Both the position numbers and the translations under genes were made by a program. Shown here piece by piece: positions 1 through 7,906 of a DNA stretch of 36,757 bases. The notes below the pieces were generated by a model, which did not search any database, was not told the DNA's origin, and saw only the letters and a list, made by a program, of their open reading frames with translations. The stretch is from Clostridia bacterium. Its GTDB lineage: Bacteria; Bacillota; Clostridia; Christensenellales; CAG-138. The first letter of the stretch is position 1. Every line of letters begins with the position of its first letter. The stretch is taken from positions 1 to 36,757 of the forward strand of contig JAUNCT010000021.1 of NCBI GenBank assembly GCA_030526425.1. Reading direction: 5' to 3'.

Positions 1-13
1 GCGGGCGGTTGTT

Positions 14-39
14 GAGGTCTTCGGCTTTGCCTCGACCTC
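14..39. other. Inverted repeat at window edge, possible terminator
   Basis: GAGGTC (14-19) and GACCTC (34-39) form a perfect 6-bp stem, with an inner GGC/GCC pairing. A short T-rich stretch follows on the + strand. It could end a + strand gene lying left of the window, but that gene is not visible, so the role is a guess. Confidence 0.3.
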
Positions 40-53
40 TTTGCTAAAGCAGT

Positions 54-92
54 AATAAAAGCCGGGAGGTCTTTCCGAAAAGTCCTCCCGGC
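54..92 (-). terminator. Intrinsic terminator of ispE
   Basis: A 9-bp perfect stem, GCCGGGAGG (61-69) with CCTCCCGGC (84-92), lies just past the ispE stop codon. Read on the - strand it is followed at once by TTTTATTA (60-53), the usual form of a Rho-independent terminator. Confidence 0.85.
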
Positions 93-98
93 ATCCGT

Positions 99-923
99 TC
101 ACACCGTTTCACACGCCTCCGCAAAGAAGGTCTCGTCTTTCAGGTTTGCCGCCGCGTGGCGCGCTTCCTCCGCAGAACGGAACAAACCGAACACCGCGCT
201 GCCGCTGCCCGTCATGCGCGCGCCGACGGCCCCGAGATCCTTCAACCGCGAGACCAACTTCCCGATCTCCGGCACGAGCGCGACCGCAGGCTCCTCGAGC
301 GCGTTCACCAAAAGCTTCCCGAGTGTCTCCGCGTCGTTCGCGCCGATCGCCCGCATCGCACCCGCCGTATCCGGCATTTCCCGGGGGAGCGTCAGCGCGC
401 GGAACAGCGCCGCCGTCGAAACGCCCTGCTCTGGCTTTGCGATAACCAGGTCCAGATGCATGCCCTTGAGCGGCGTCAGCACCTCACCGATGCCCTCTGC
501 CCGGCAGAGACCGCCGTGCATGCAGAAGGGCACGTCCGCACCGACCTTGAGCGCGATGTCGTTCAGGGTGCTCCGGTCCGTTTCTCCGTACATCCTGTCG
601 AGCGCCCGCAGCACCGCCGCGGCATCCGCGCTGCCGCCGCCAAGCCCCGCCTCCGCGGGGATGCGCTTTTCGACGCGGATCAACGCGCCGCGCCCCGTAT
701 ACGCTTCATATAACGCCGCCGCTTTCCGCAGCGTGTTGTTGTACGGAAGCACCATGCCCGAAGAAAGCACGGTGACCTCCCGCGCGCGGGTCACGGTCAC
801 GGTATCATGCAGAGAGACCGTCTGCATGAGGCTGTCCAATTCATGGTATCCGTCGGGGCGCTTTGCGCGCACGCCGAGCGTGAGGTTGATTTTCGCATAA
901 GCTTTTTCGGTGATCGTATCCAT
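99..923 (-). CDS. ispE: 4-diphosphocytidyl-2-C-methyl-D-erythritol kinase
   Basis: IspE is the GHMP-family kinase of the non-mevalonate (MEP) isoprenoid pathway. It phosphorylates the 2-OH of CDP-methylerythritol with ATP in the cytoplasm. The 274-aa protein has the usual family length. It shows the N-terminal AKINLTL segment with its conserved Lys (residue 11), the substrate stretch RPDGYHEL (22-29), the GHMP phosphate loop PAEAGLGGGSADAA (89-102) and the GADVPF motif (128-133). I chose the ATG at 923 because family homology begins there; the frame stays open upstream to an ATG at 1031, but that extension overlaps the divergent walJ gene and has no ispE-like sequence. No Shine-Dalgarno sequence precedes the ATG. 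A TGT-TATAAT extended -10 ends only 7 bp upstream, so the message may be leaderless. A terminator follows the gene. Confidence 0.95.
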   Translation of the reverse strand: MDTITEKAYAKINLTLGVRAKRPDGYHELDSLMQTVSLHDTVTVTRAREVTVLSSGMVLPYNNTLRKAAALYEAYTGRGALIRVEKRIPAEAGLGGGSADAAAVLRALDRMYGETDRSTLNDIALKVGADVPFCMHGGLCRAEGIGEVLTPLKGMHLDLVIAKPEQGVSTAALFRALTLPREMPDTAGAMRAIGANDAETLGKLLVNALEEPAVALVPEIGKLVSRLKDLGAVGARMTGSGSAVFGLFRSAEEARHAAANLKDETFFAEACETV

Positions 924-930
924 ATTTTGG

Positions 931-939
931 ATTATAACA
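931..939 (-). promoter_or_regulatory. Extended -10 promoter of ispE
   Basis: On the - strand TG (939-938), one base, then TATAAT (936-931) form a perfect extended -10. No good -35 is seen at 16-18 bp spacing, as is common for this class. The expected start of transcription is about 924, right at the ispE ATG. Confidence 0.6.
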
Positions 940-952
940 CGGGCACCGCCTG

Positions 953-961
953 TGGTATACT
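953..961 (+). promoter_or_regulatory. Extended -10 promoter of walJ
   Basis: TGG followed by TATACT (956-961) forms an extended -10 about 50 bp before the walJ ATG. It lies only 20 bp from the ispE -10 on the other strand, so polymerases bound at the two sites would clash. No convincing -35 is present. Confidence 0.55.
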
Positions 962-1011
962 GTTTTCCGCACGGGCCCGCGCCCGATGAAACCACGGAAG
1001 GAAAGAAAGAC

Positions 1012-1800
1012 ATGCGCTTTATCCCGCTCATTTCCAGTTCTCAGGGGAACGCCGCCTACCTCGAAGCCGGCGGCAGAAACATCCTCATCGATGCGGGTGC
1101 CAGCGCGAAACGCCTCACCGAACTGCTGTACGGCGTGGGCATCGATGTCACACGGCTCGACGCCGTTCTCGTCACGCACGAGCACAGCGACCACGTACAG
1201 GGGCTCGGGATGTTGTCGAAGAAGTACGGCGTTCCGGTCTACATGACGGAAAAATGCGGGAACGCCTTGCCGAAGGCGGTCGCGGAAAAGCTCCCCGCCG
1301 AAAACATCCGCTGCATCATCCCCGGGCAGGAATTCTTTCTCGGCGGCTTGCGGGTCCTTCCGTTCCCCACCTATCACGACACGGTCGAACCCATCGGCTT
1401 CTGTTTTTGGGAGGGTGCGAACAAGTTCACCTATCTGACCGACTGCGGACACACCGATAAGCGCCTGACCGACCTTTGCGCAGACAGTGACCTGCTGTTC
1501 ATCGAATGCAATCACGATGTCGACATGGTCCTCGCCAGCAACCGTTCCTATGCGCTCAAGCACCGGATCCTTTCCAACAAGGGGCATCTGTCCAACGCCG
1601 CGTGCGCGCAGCTGCTCACGGAGCTTTCCCGCAGGAATGTCGGCGGCGCCATCCTCGCGCACCTCTCACAGGAATGCAATACCCCGGACCTTGCGCGGAT
1701 CACCGTGGAAAGCGCTTTGCGCGTCGCGGGCTCCGATCTGCGGATCGTCGTCGCCAACGCATCCGGACCGACCGGGATCTTCGAAATCGGCGAAGCATGA
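1012..1800 (+). CDS. walJ: MBL-fold metallo-hydrolase, WalJ/YycJ family
   Basis: This 262-aa protein is a single metallo-beta-lactamase domain. It carries the metal-binding motif THEHSDH (residues 55-61), an early LIDAG strand (25-29), and later conserved metal ligands around ECNHDVDM and AHLSQECN. The opening MRFIPLISSSQGNAAYLE is typical of the WalJ/YycJ family, which in Firmicutes is usually encoded with the WalKR cell-wall two-component system and has been linked to DNA or nuclease functions. Here no walRK is visible: the gene stands alone, divergent from ispE. The ATG at 1012 is preceded by GGAAGGAAAG. The stop codon runs into a bidirectional terminator shared with the convergent antiporter gene. 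The family assignment is firm; the substrate is not known. Confidence 0.88.
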   Translation: MRFIPLISSSQGNAAYLEAGGRNILIDAGASAKRLTELLYGVGIDVTRLDAVLVTHEHSDHVQGLGMLSKKYGVPVYMTEKCGNALPKAVAEKLPAENIRCIIPGQEFFLGGLRVLPFPTYHDTVEPIGFCFWEGANKFTYLTDCGHTDKRLTDLCADSDLLFIECNHDVDMVLASNRSYALKHRILSNKGHLSNAACAQLLTELSRRNVGGAILAHLSQECNTPDLARITVESALRVAGSDLRIVVANASGPTGIFEIGEA

Positions 1801-1832
1801 AAAAAGCGGGCCCTTACCGGGTCCGCTTTTTG
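1799..1832. terminator. Bidirectional terminator between walJ and the antiporter gene
   Basis: A stem GCGGGCCC / GGGTCCGC with a short loop is flanked by an A-run on the left and a T-run on the right. It can therefore end both convergent transcripts. The last codons of the antiporter gene lie inside it. Confidence 0.8.
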
Positions 1833-3127
1833 CGTTTGACCGTCTCCGAAACGAGTCGCCACAACGGGATGAAATACAGATAGCACGCGAACAGGATGCT
1901 TTGCATCGGCGCGCCGGCCGCCGCAAGCGAAACGGTACCCGCAATGGACCAGGGGATCAGCGGCGAGATCACCACCGCGGTGTCTTCCAGTGCAAGCGCC
2001 AGCTCCTCCTTGTCCTTCGCGACGCCTTCCGTGAGACGCTCCGTGAGCATGATGGTCAGCGTTTGGTTGCAGGCGACCATTCCCGTAACGGCGGATACCC
2101 CCAGCACCGTTGCGAACGAACCGAAACGAGCCGCAAACCTTCGGACGGGACGTTCCAGAAAATCCAGCATCCCGGTTCCGTTGAAGATCCCCGAATAGCA
2201 GGATGCCACGCAAACGATGACGCCCGCGCGGAGCATCGACTGCAGACCGCCGCCGTTGACCATCGCCGCCAGCTCCGCCACCTCCGTCCGGTAGCCGCTC
2301 CAGCACATGGGCAGCAGCCGCGCGGGCGATACGCCTTGCACGAAAACCGCGACGGGTACGGCGGACAAGGCCCCGATGAGGATCGTCAGCTTCACATCGC
2401 AGCGCAGCATGGCGGGAACGAGGATGCACAGCGCCGGCAGCAGGCACACCGGCGAAACGACGAACCCTTTGCGGAAGATCTCCCCCGCCGCCGGCGTGTC
2501 TCCCGTGCCCGTCCCCGCTCCGAGCGCGAACCAGACCGCCAACGCCAAAACGAGCGGCACGACGGCGGAGCGGAACATCGCGCGGATGTTTTTGTGCAGG
2601 TCCGTCTTCGTCAGCGTGCTCACCAAAAGCGCGCTCGTCGAAACCGGCGAGCACCGGTCGCCGAAATACGCGCCCGCGAGGACCGCACCGCCTGCGGCGG
2701 CAAGCGGCACCCCCATTGCCCGGGCCATGCTCATGAGGATCACCCCCATCGACGCGGAGGTGCCGAACGCCGTCCCCAGCAAAAATGAAACGAGTGAACA
2801 CAGAAGGAACGCCACGGGAAGGAACACCCGCGGCGACACCAGACCCGACGCATAGCTGACGATCGCGGGGATGCAGCCCGACGCGCGCCACATCGCCGTC
2901 AGCGCGCCGATGAGCACGAACGCCGCCATGACATTGCCGACGGTCTTCACGCCCTTCCCGCACATTGCGGCCAGCGCAGCGGGACGGTGCCCCTTGATGA
3001 GACCGTAACCGAGAAACAGCGCGAGCCCCAAAAACAAGGCGACGATCAGGTCGACGCCCAACACCATACACCCGACGAGGATGCCCGCAAACAACAGCAA
3101 AACGACAGCTTCCATTTCCGTTTCCAT
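1814..3127 (-). CDS. NhaC-family Na+/H+ antiporter
   Basis: The 437-aa protein is an integral membrane protein with about ten to twelve hydrophobic segments, beginning with VVLLLFAGILVGCMVLGV. It resembles the NhaC Na+/H+ antiporter family: the GTAFGTSASMGVILMSMA stretch, the AGAYFGDRCSPVS motif (a GDxxSP signature of this group) and the ACNQTLTIMLT stretch are visible. Members exchange sodium, or organic acids such as malate/lactate, against protons, so the substrate is not certain. The frame is open upstream, but homology starts at the METEMEAVV segment. I chose the ATG at 3127, preceded by AAAGAAA; 3118 is an alternative. A promoter lies at 3152-3179. The gene is convergent with walJ and divergent from the polysaccharide operon. 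Confidence 0.88.
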   Translation of the reverse strand: METEMEAVVLLLFAGILVGCMVLGVDLIVALFLGLALFLGYGLIKGHRPAALAAMCGKGVKTVGNVMAAFVLIGALTAMWRASGCIPAIVSYASGLVSPRVFLPVAFLLCSLVSFLLGTAFGTSASMGVILMSMARAMGVPLAAAGGAVLAGAYFGDRCSPVSTSALLVSTLTKTDLHKNIRAMFRSAVVPLVLALAVWFALGAGTGTGDTPAAGEIFRKGFVVSPVCLLPALCILVPAMLRCDVKLTILIGALSAVPVAVFVQGVSPARLLPMCWSGYRTEVAELAAMVNGGGLQSMLRAGVIVCVASCYSGIFNGTGMLDFLERPVRRFAARFGSFATVLGVSAVTGMVACNQTLTIMLTERLTEGVAKDKEELALALEDTAVVISPLIPWSIAGTVSLAAAGAPMQSILFACYLYFIPLWRLVSETVKRKKRTR

Positions 3128-3151
3128 CCGTTCGATTTCTTTCGCCGAACT

Positions 3152-3179
3152 ATCATAACACATCCCGTTGCAAAAACAA
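3152..3179 (-). promoter_or_regulatory. Sigma-A promoter of the antiporter gene
   Basis: On the - strand TTGTTT (3179-3174), a 16-bp spacer and TATGAT (3157-3152) precede the chosen ATG by about 25 bp. This places a short leader before the NhaC gene. Confidence 0.6.
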
Positions 3180-3208
3180 TATACGATCTCTTGTCCGAAG
3201 CGGCGCGA

Positions 3209-3238
3209 TTGATAACCGCCGGCAAAATATGATAGTAT
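3209..3238 (+). promoter_or_regulatory. Sigma-A promoter of the polysaccharide operon
   Basis: TTGATA (3209-3214), an 18-bp spacer and TAGTAT (3233-3238) lie in an AT-rich stretch 54 bp before the first operon ATG. No other candidate is as good between the two divergent genes. Confidence 0.6.
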
Positions 3239-3291
3239 GTTAATATCTGTATTTATACCCGGACGGCGCACAGCGCGGAAAGGACACGACA

Positions 3292-4677
3292 ATGAACGAC
3301 AGACAACGGGAGCGGAACATGCTGCGGCGCATCGCCGATGCGCTGTTGGTGTTCTTCTCTCTGCAAGCGGCAGACCGCCTGTGGCTGGTGCTGATCCGCG
3401 AAGATTTCGGCAATATCGCCAGCAACCTCGTAAAAAACCTGCCGCTTTCCGCATGCTACGCCCTCGTGATGGTGCTCGTTTACGAAATCGCCGGGTTATA
3501 CGACCTCAAGCGCACGCGCCGGTTCGGCACGGAAGCCTTCCGCATCACCGTTGCGAACCTGTTGAGCGTGCTCATCGTCGCCGCCGCCCTGTTCGTGTTC
3601 CGCCTGCAGGACTTTTCACGCGGCGTTCTCGGTCTGTTTTGGCTGCTGAGCACCGCGCTGGTGTTGCTGCGCCGCCTTGTTTCGCGAAAGCTTTTGGCAA
3701 ACCGCCGCGAAAAGGGCTACAGCCGCAGACATGTACTGCTGTTCGGCACCGGTGAACTCGGTAAACAGTTCCTCCGTTCCGTTTCTTCCAATCCGGAATT
3801 CGGCTTTGCCGTCGACGGGTACCTCGGGGAAGAGGGCGCGCTCGAAGGCGTCTCCTGTCTCGGTCCCGAAGATGCGCTTACTTCCATCCTCGAAACCTCC
3901 GCGGCAAAAGAGCTTGTCGCCGCGCTCGATATCGGCGCATGCCACAAGTTGCCCGGCATCATTGCCGCCGCAGACGCGGCGGGCGTGAAGCTCACGATCA
4001 TCCCCTATTACAACAACCTCATCAGCAGTGCGAACACCATCGAGCACATCGGCGAGTCCACGCTCATGAATGTGCGCGCCACCCCGCTCGAAGACCCTCT
4101 GAAGTCCGCAGTGAAGCGCGCGATGGACATTGTGCTGTCGCTCATCGCGATCGTATTGACCTCCCCGATCATGCTCGTTGCCGCCATCGGCGTCAGGCTG
4201 TCGAGTCCCGGTCCGATCATCTTCCGGCAGGAGCGCGTAGGACTCGACAAAAAGCCCTTTCTGATGTACAAGTTCCGTTCGATGCGCGTCAATGTCGAGG
4301 AAGACACCGGCTGGACGACGGACAACGACCCGCGGAAAACGCGTTTCGGCAGCTTTCTCCGGAAAACCAGCATCGACGAGCTGCCGCAGTTCTTCAACGT
4401 GCTCAAGGGCGATATGTCCGTCATCGGACCCAGACCGGAGATCCCGCACTTTGTGAACGAGTTCCGCAAGACCATTCCTCTGTACATGGTCAAGCACCGC
4501 GTCCGCCCCGGCATCACGGGCTGGGCACAGGTCAAGGGCTACCGCGGCGATACCTCCATCGAGGGGCGCATCCGCTGCGACATTTGGTACATCGAAAACT
4601 GGTCGCTGTCGCTGGATATCCGCATCCTGTTCCTGACGGTATTCGGCGGCATGCTCAACAAGGAGAAACTCAAATGA
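3292..4677 (+). CDS. Polyprenyl-phosphate sugar phosphotransferase (WbaP/EpsL type)
   Basis: This 461-aa enzyme starts surface-glycan assembly by moving a sugar-1-phosphate from a nucleotide sugar to undecaprenyl phosphate at the inner membrane face. The N-terminal part has about four hydrophobic segments (roughly 10-130), followed by a Rossmann-like region starting with VLLFGTGELGKQ. The C-terminal catalytic domain begins at KRAMDIVLSLIAIVLTSP and contains FRQERVG, MYKFRSM, the catalytic Asp-Glu in SIDELPQFFNVLKGDMSVIGPRP, and RPGITGWAQV. These are hallmarks of the bacterial sugar transferase family. The ATG at 3292 has GGAAAGGA upstream. It is the first gene of an operon; its stop overlaps the next start (ATGA). 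The transferred sugar cannot be read from sequence. Confidence 0.95.
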   Translation: MNDRQRERNMLRRIADALLVFFSLQAADRLWLVLIREDFGNIASNLVKNLPLSACYALVMVLVYEIAGLYDLKRTRRFGTEAFRITVANLLSVLIVAAALFVFRLQDFSRGVLGLFWLLSTALVLLRRLVSRKLLANRREKGYSRRHVLLFGTGELGKQFLRSVSSNPEFGFAVDGYLGEEGALEGVSCLGPEDALTSILETSAAKELVAALDIGACHKLPGIIAAADAAGVKLTIIPYYNNLISSANTIEHIGESTLMNVRATPLEDPLKSAVKRAMDIVLSLIAIVLTSPIMLVAAIGVRLSSPGPIIFRQERVGLDKKPFLMYKFRSMRVNVEEDTGWTTDNDPRKTRFGSFLRKTSIDELPQFFNVLKGDMSVIGPRPEIPHFVNEFRKTIPLYMVKHRVRPGITGWAQVKGYRGDTSIEGRIRCDIWYIENWSLSLDIRILFLTVFGGMLNKEKLK

Positions 4678-5777
4678 GCGCGCCGCTCGTTGCCGAGATC
4701 CTCGGCGATATGAACAGCGGCGGTGTGGAAAGCGTCGTCACGGGCTTGTTGACGGCAATGGATGCCCGCAAACTCCGTTTCCGCGTCTTTCTTCATGAGG
4801 GCTCCGCTTTTCCGCAGCGCGAGGCGCTCGAGAAAGCGGGCATCCCCTACACATTCATTCCGAAGTACACGCATGCCGCGGCATATGTGAAGGCGCTGGA
4901 AGACGCCTTCCGTGCGGATCCGCCCGCCATCGTCCACAGCCACCTGAGCACGATGGCTTTCCTGTCCCTGTATGCGGCAAAGCGCACCGGCGTCCCCGTG
5001 CGCGTTTTGCACAACCACAGCACCGCCCATGCCGGCGAAGGCAAGAAAACGGTTTTGAAAAACCTGCTGCGCCCCGTTGCCCGGCATTTTGCCACGCATT
5101 GGTTCGCCTGCGGCGATGCCGCTGCCCGCTGGATGTACGGCGACCGCGCCGTGGATGCGGGCAAGGTCACGGTATTGCCGAACGCAGTCGACGCGGAACG
5201 GTTCGCCTTCGATAAAGAAAAGCGCAAAGACTTCCGCGCCGCGCTCGGCATCCCGGACGGGACCTTCGTCGTGGGTCACATCGGGCGCTTCTGCTATCAA
5301 AAGAATCACGAGCGTCTGTTGACCGTGTTTTCCGAAGTTCTCAAACAACGTCCGGACAGCGTCCTGCTTCTCATCGGTGAGGGGGAACGCTTCGAAGATA
5401 TCCGGCGGATGGCGGAAACTCTGCCTTCCGGCGACCGGATCCGTTTCCCCGGCGTGCTGCGGGACACCTCCGCAGCCTATTCCGCGTTCGACGCTTTCGT
5501 ATTGCCGAGTTGGTATGAGGGTTTGCCCGTCGTGGGCGTCGAGGCACAGTTCAACGGCGTCCCCTGCGTGTTCTCCTCCAACGTCACCGCGGAGATCGCA
5601 ATGAACGGGAACGCCGTGCGTCTCCCGTTGGATGCGCCGGATGCGCTTTGGGCGGAAAAGATCCTGTCCCTCGGGCGCACCTCTCCCGCGCCCGCGCTTG
5701 CCCCGTACGATGTCCGGGTACAAGCCGCAAACCTGAGGGGGTTTTATCTTCACAACATTCCGGAGGATACCCGCTGA
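4674..5777 (+). CDS. Glycosyltransferase, GT4 family
   Basis: A 367-aa cytoplasmic, retaining GT-B glycosyltransferase. The N-terminal domain opens with a glycine-rich segment, GDMNSGGVESVVTGLL. The C-terminal nucleotide-sugar domain shows VGHIGRFCYQKNHERLL and the E-x7-E region PSWYEGLPVVGVEAQ, where GT4 enzymes hold the donor. The start at 4674 overlaps the previous stop by four bases (ATGA), implying translational coupling. The protein resembles EpsF-like transferases of exopolysaccharide clusters and presumably adds the second sugar to the lipid-linked primer. Donor and acceptor are unknown. Confidence 0.9.
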   Translation: MSAPLVAEILGDMNSGGVESVVTGLLTAMDARKLRFRVFLHEGSAFPQREALEKAGIPYTFIPKYTHAAAYVKALEDAFRADPPAIVHSHLSTMAFLSLYAAKRTGVPVRVLHNHSTAHAGEGKKTVLKNLLRPVARHFATHWFACGDAAARWMYGDRAVDAGKVTVLPNAVDAERFAFDKEKRKDFRAALGIPDGTFVVGHIGRFCYQKNHERLLTVFSEVLKQRPDSVLLLIGEGERFEDIRRMAETLPSGDRIRFPGVLRDTSAAYSAFDAFVLPSWYEGLPVVGVEAQFNGVPCVFSSNVTAEIAMNGNAVRLPLDAPDALWAEKILSLGRTSPAPALAPYDVRVQAANLRGFYLHNIPEDTR

Positions 5778-6859
5778 TGCGCATCCTTTACCTGACCCCG
5801 ACAAGTATCTTCTCCGGCGGAGAGCGCGTCACGCTCGGCATCGCGCAGGGCATGCGGCAACGCGGGCACGAGGTCGTGTACTGCGGACTCGAAGGTCCCG
5901 TCCGCGCCTTCGTCGAAGAGGCGGGCGTGCCGTTTTTCGCTTTGCCCGCCTTCACTCCCGCTGCCGTCAAAAAAGCCGTGCGCGCATACCGTCCGGACCT
6001 CATCCACACGATGGATTACCGCGCTTCGCTGTACGCCTCGTTCACGGGGGTGCCCTTCATCGCACACCTGCACAACAACCCGCCGTGGCTTTCGGGGCTC
6101 GGTCCCAACGTCTGGGCGATGTTACTGTTCGGGCATCGCGCCGGGCATATTTTCACGGTTTCGGACAGCGTCATGAACGAATACCGCTTCGGCAACCTGT
6201 TCCGGCCGAAAACCACCGTGCTCGGAAACACGGTGGACGCAAGCGCCATCCTCGGAGGTGCGGCGTGCCCCGGCGGAGTCCCGGAAGCCTACCGCGGTCT
6301 TGCGCCCGACCTGCTGTTTTTCGGCAGGCTCACCGAGCAAAAGGATCCTCTGCGCTTTCTCGAACTCGTTGCTGCCGTAAAAAGGCAAGTCCCCGGGGTC
6401 ACCGCCGCCATGCTCGGCGAAGGTGAAATGCGCCCCGAGACCGAAGCGAAGATCTCGGAGCTCGGACTCGGTGCTTCGGTCACGATGACGGGGTTCCTCA
6501 AAAACCCGTATCCCATCGTCCGCAACGCCAAGCTCCTCGTCATGCCCTCGAAATGGGAAGGCTTCGGGCTGACCTGTGTCGAAAGCCTCACGCTCGGCTT
6601 ACCCTGCCTCGTTTCCCCGGTGGGCGGTCTGCAGGAACTCGTCACGCCGGACTGCGGCAAGGTCTGCGCGACCGATGCGGAATTCGTCGGCGAAGCGGTC
6701 CGCCTGCTGACCGATGAGACTTACCGCGCCGAACGCTCCGCTGCCGCAAAGCAGCGGGCGGAATGCTACACCGACATCACTGCCATGCTCGACACGATCG
6801 AATCGGTCTGCCGCCGGGTACCGGAACCCGGAACGGATCAAGACCGGAGAAACGGATAA
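5777..6859 (+). CDS. Glycosyltransferase, GT4 family
   Basis: A 360-aa GT-B glycosyltransferase, second of two consecutive GT4 genes. The N-terminus MRILYLTPTSIFSGGERVTLGIAQGM has the glycine-rich loop typical of the family. The C-terminal half has LLFFGRLTEQKDPLRFLE and the donor-binding region MPSKWEGFGLTCVESLTLGLPCLVS with the E-x7-E spacing. The start overlaps the preceding stop by one base (TGATG). An in-frame start further upstream is rejected because it lies inside the previous gene. The specific sugar is not known. Confidence 0.9.
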   Translation: MRILYLTPTSIFSGGERVTLGIAQGMRQRGHEVVYCGLEGPVRAFVEEAGVPFFALPAFTPAAVKKAVRAYRPDLIHTMDYRASLYASFTGVPFIAHLHNNPPWLSGLGPNVWAMLLFGHRAGHIFTVSDSVMNEYRFGNLFRPKTTVLGNTVDASAILGGAACPGGVPEAYRGLAPDLLFFGRLTEQKDPLRFLELVAAVKRQVPGVTAAMLGEGEMRPETEAKISELGLGASVTMTGFLKNPYPIVRNAKLLVMPSKWEGFGLTCVESLTLGLPCLVSPVGGLQELVTPDCGKVCATDAEFVGEAVRLLTDETYRAERSAAAKQRAECYTDITAMLDTIESVCRRVPEPGTDQDRRNG

Positions 6860-6864
6860 ACACC

Positions 6865-7815
6865 ATGAAACACACCGTACACGTCGCATTCATTACCGAC
6901 AACAACTTCGTCATGCAGACCGCGACCGCGATCCGCAGCCTTGTGGACGCGAAATCGCCGGATACCGAATACGATATCCGCGTCGTGACCGCCGATTGCT
7001 CGGAAGAGTCCTCCGCGGTCCTTTCCGCGATCGAAGGGGTCACGGTCGTCAGGGCTTCCCTCGACGCCTACCGCGATATCCGCCAGCTCGCGCACATCCC
7101 GATCGCCTGCCTGCTGAAGTTCGACCTATGCGAACTGTTGCCGGATTGCGACAAGCTGCTTTACCTCGACGGAGACATCCTCGTCCGGGAAGATCTTTCC
7201 CCCTTGTACGAAACCGATCTGGAAGGGCACATCCTCGGCGCGGTCGCCCAGCATGTGCTCATCGGCACGGACGACCGCAAGTTTTCCGCGGGAGTTCTGC
7301 TGTTCGACGCAAAGCGCATGCGCGACGAAAAGGTGCGCGACAAACTCGTCGAAACGCGCCGCGCCCTCGGCGAGCAGCGCTCGATGGACCAGCAGAGCTT
7401 CAACCTGCTCTATGGCGGGAATTATCTGGAGCTTCCTCCCCGGTACAACTGCTGCCCGATGCAGCTGCGCGACGCCGCCGCCAAGGGGATGGACCGCGTG
7501 AACGCCTATTACGGCACCGCGTACGCCTCCGTCGACGATATGCTCAACGACGGCGCGATCGTCCACTTTGCGACCGGACAAAAGCCCTGGCTGTACGAAA
7601 ACATCGATTACGCCTGGGAATGGTACGCTTCCTACGCGCGTACCGCGTTCGGCGGCACGAAGCTCACCCGCAAGCACTATACCGTCTGGATCTCGCGGTT
7701 CAACGGGTTGAAGCAAGCGAAGAAGACCGGCGGTTGGAAAGGCGTGTGCACCTTTCTGATGAACGCCTTCCGCAAAAAGGTCCTGCACCGGGAAATCAAG
7801 AACGATTGGGGTTGA
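6865..7815 (+). CDS. Glycosyltransferase, GT8 family
   Basis: A 316-aa retaining GT-A transferase of the GT8 type (LgtC-like glucosyl- or galactosyltransferases). It opens with HVAFITDNNFVMQTATAIRSL and has the metal-binding DxD motif in LLYLDGDILV (D102 and D104). It also has FSAGVLLFDAKRMR and the late VHFATGQKPW motif that closes the active site. The ATG at 6865 lies 5 bp after the previous stop. It is part of the same operon and probably adds a hexose to the growing lipid-linked glycan. Confidence 0.9.
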   Translation: MKHTVHVAFITDNNFVMQTATAIRSLVDAKSPDTEYDIRVVTADCSEESSAVLSAIEGVTVVRASLDAYRDIRQLAHIPIACLLKFDLCELLPDCDKLLYLDGDILVREDLSPLYETDLEGHILGAVAQHVLIGTDDRKFSAGVLLFDAKRMRDEKVRDKLVETRRALGEQRSMDQQSFNLLYGGNYLELPPRYNCCPMQLRDAAAKGMDRVNAYYGTAYASVDDMLNDGAIVHFATGQKPWLYENIDYAWEWYASYARTAFGGTKLTRKHYTVWISRFNGLKQAKKTGGWKGVCTFLMNAFRKKVLHREIKNDWG

Positions 7816-7906
7816 TGCGACGGTCCGAAGACCGCCGACATCGCCCGTCAGAGCATACCGACCACCGCCGCATCTCCGGCGGACACGACCATAAGGAGAC
7901 CATCGC

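Noticed and set aside
3127..3454. N-terminal extension of the antiporter gene to 3454
   Set aside because: The extra 109 residues are Arg/Cys-rich, contain the promoter, and overlap the divergent operon; membrane homology begins at 3127.
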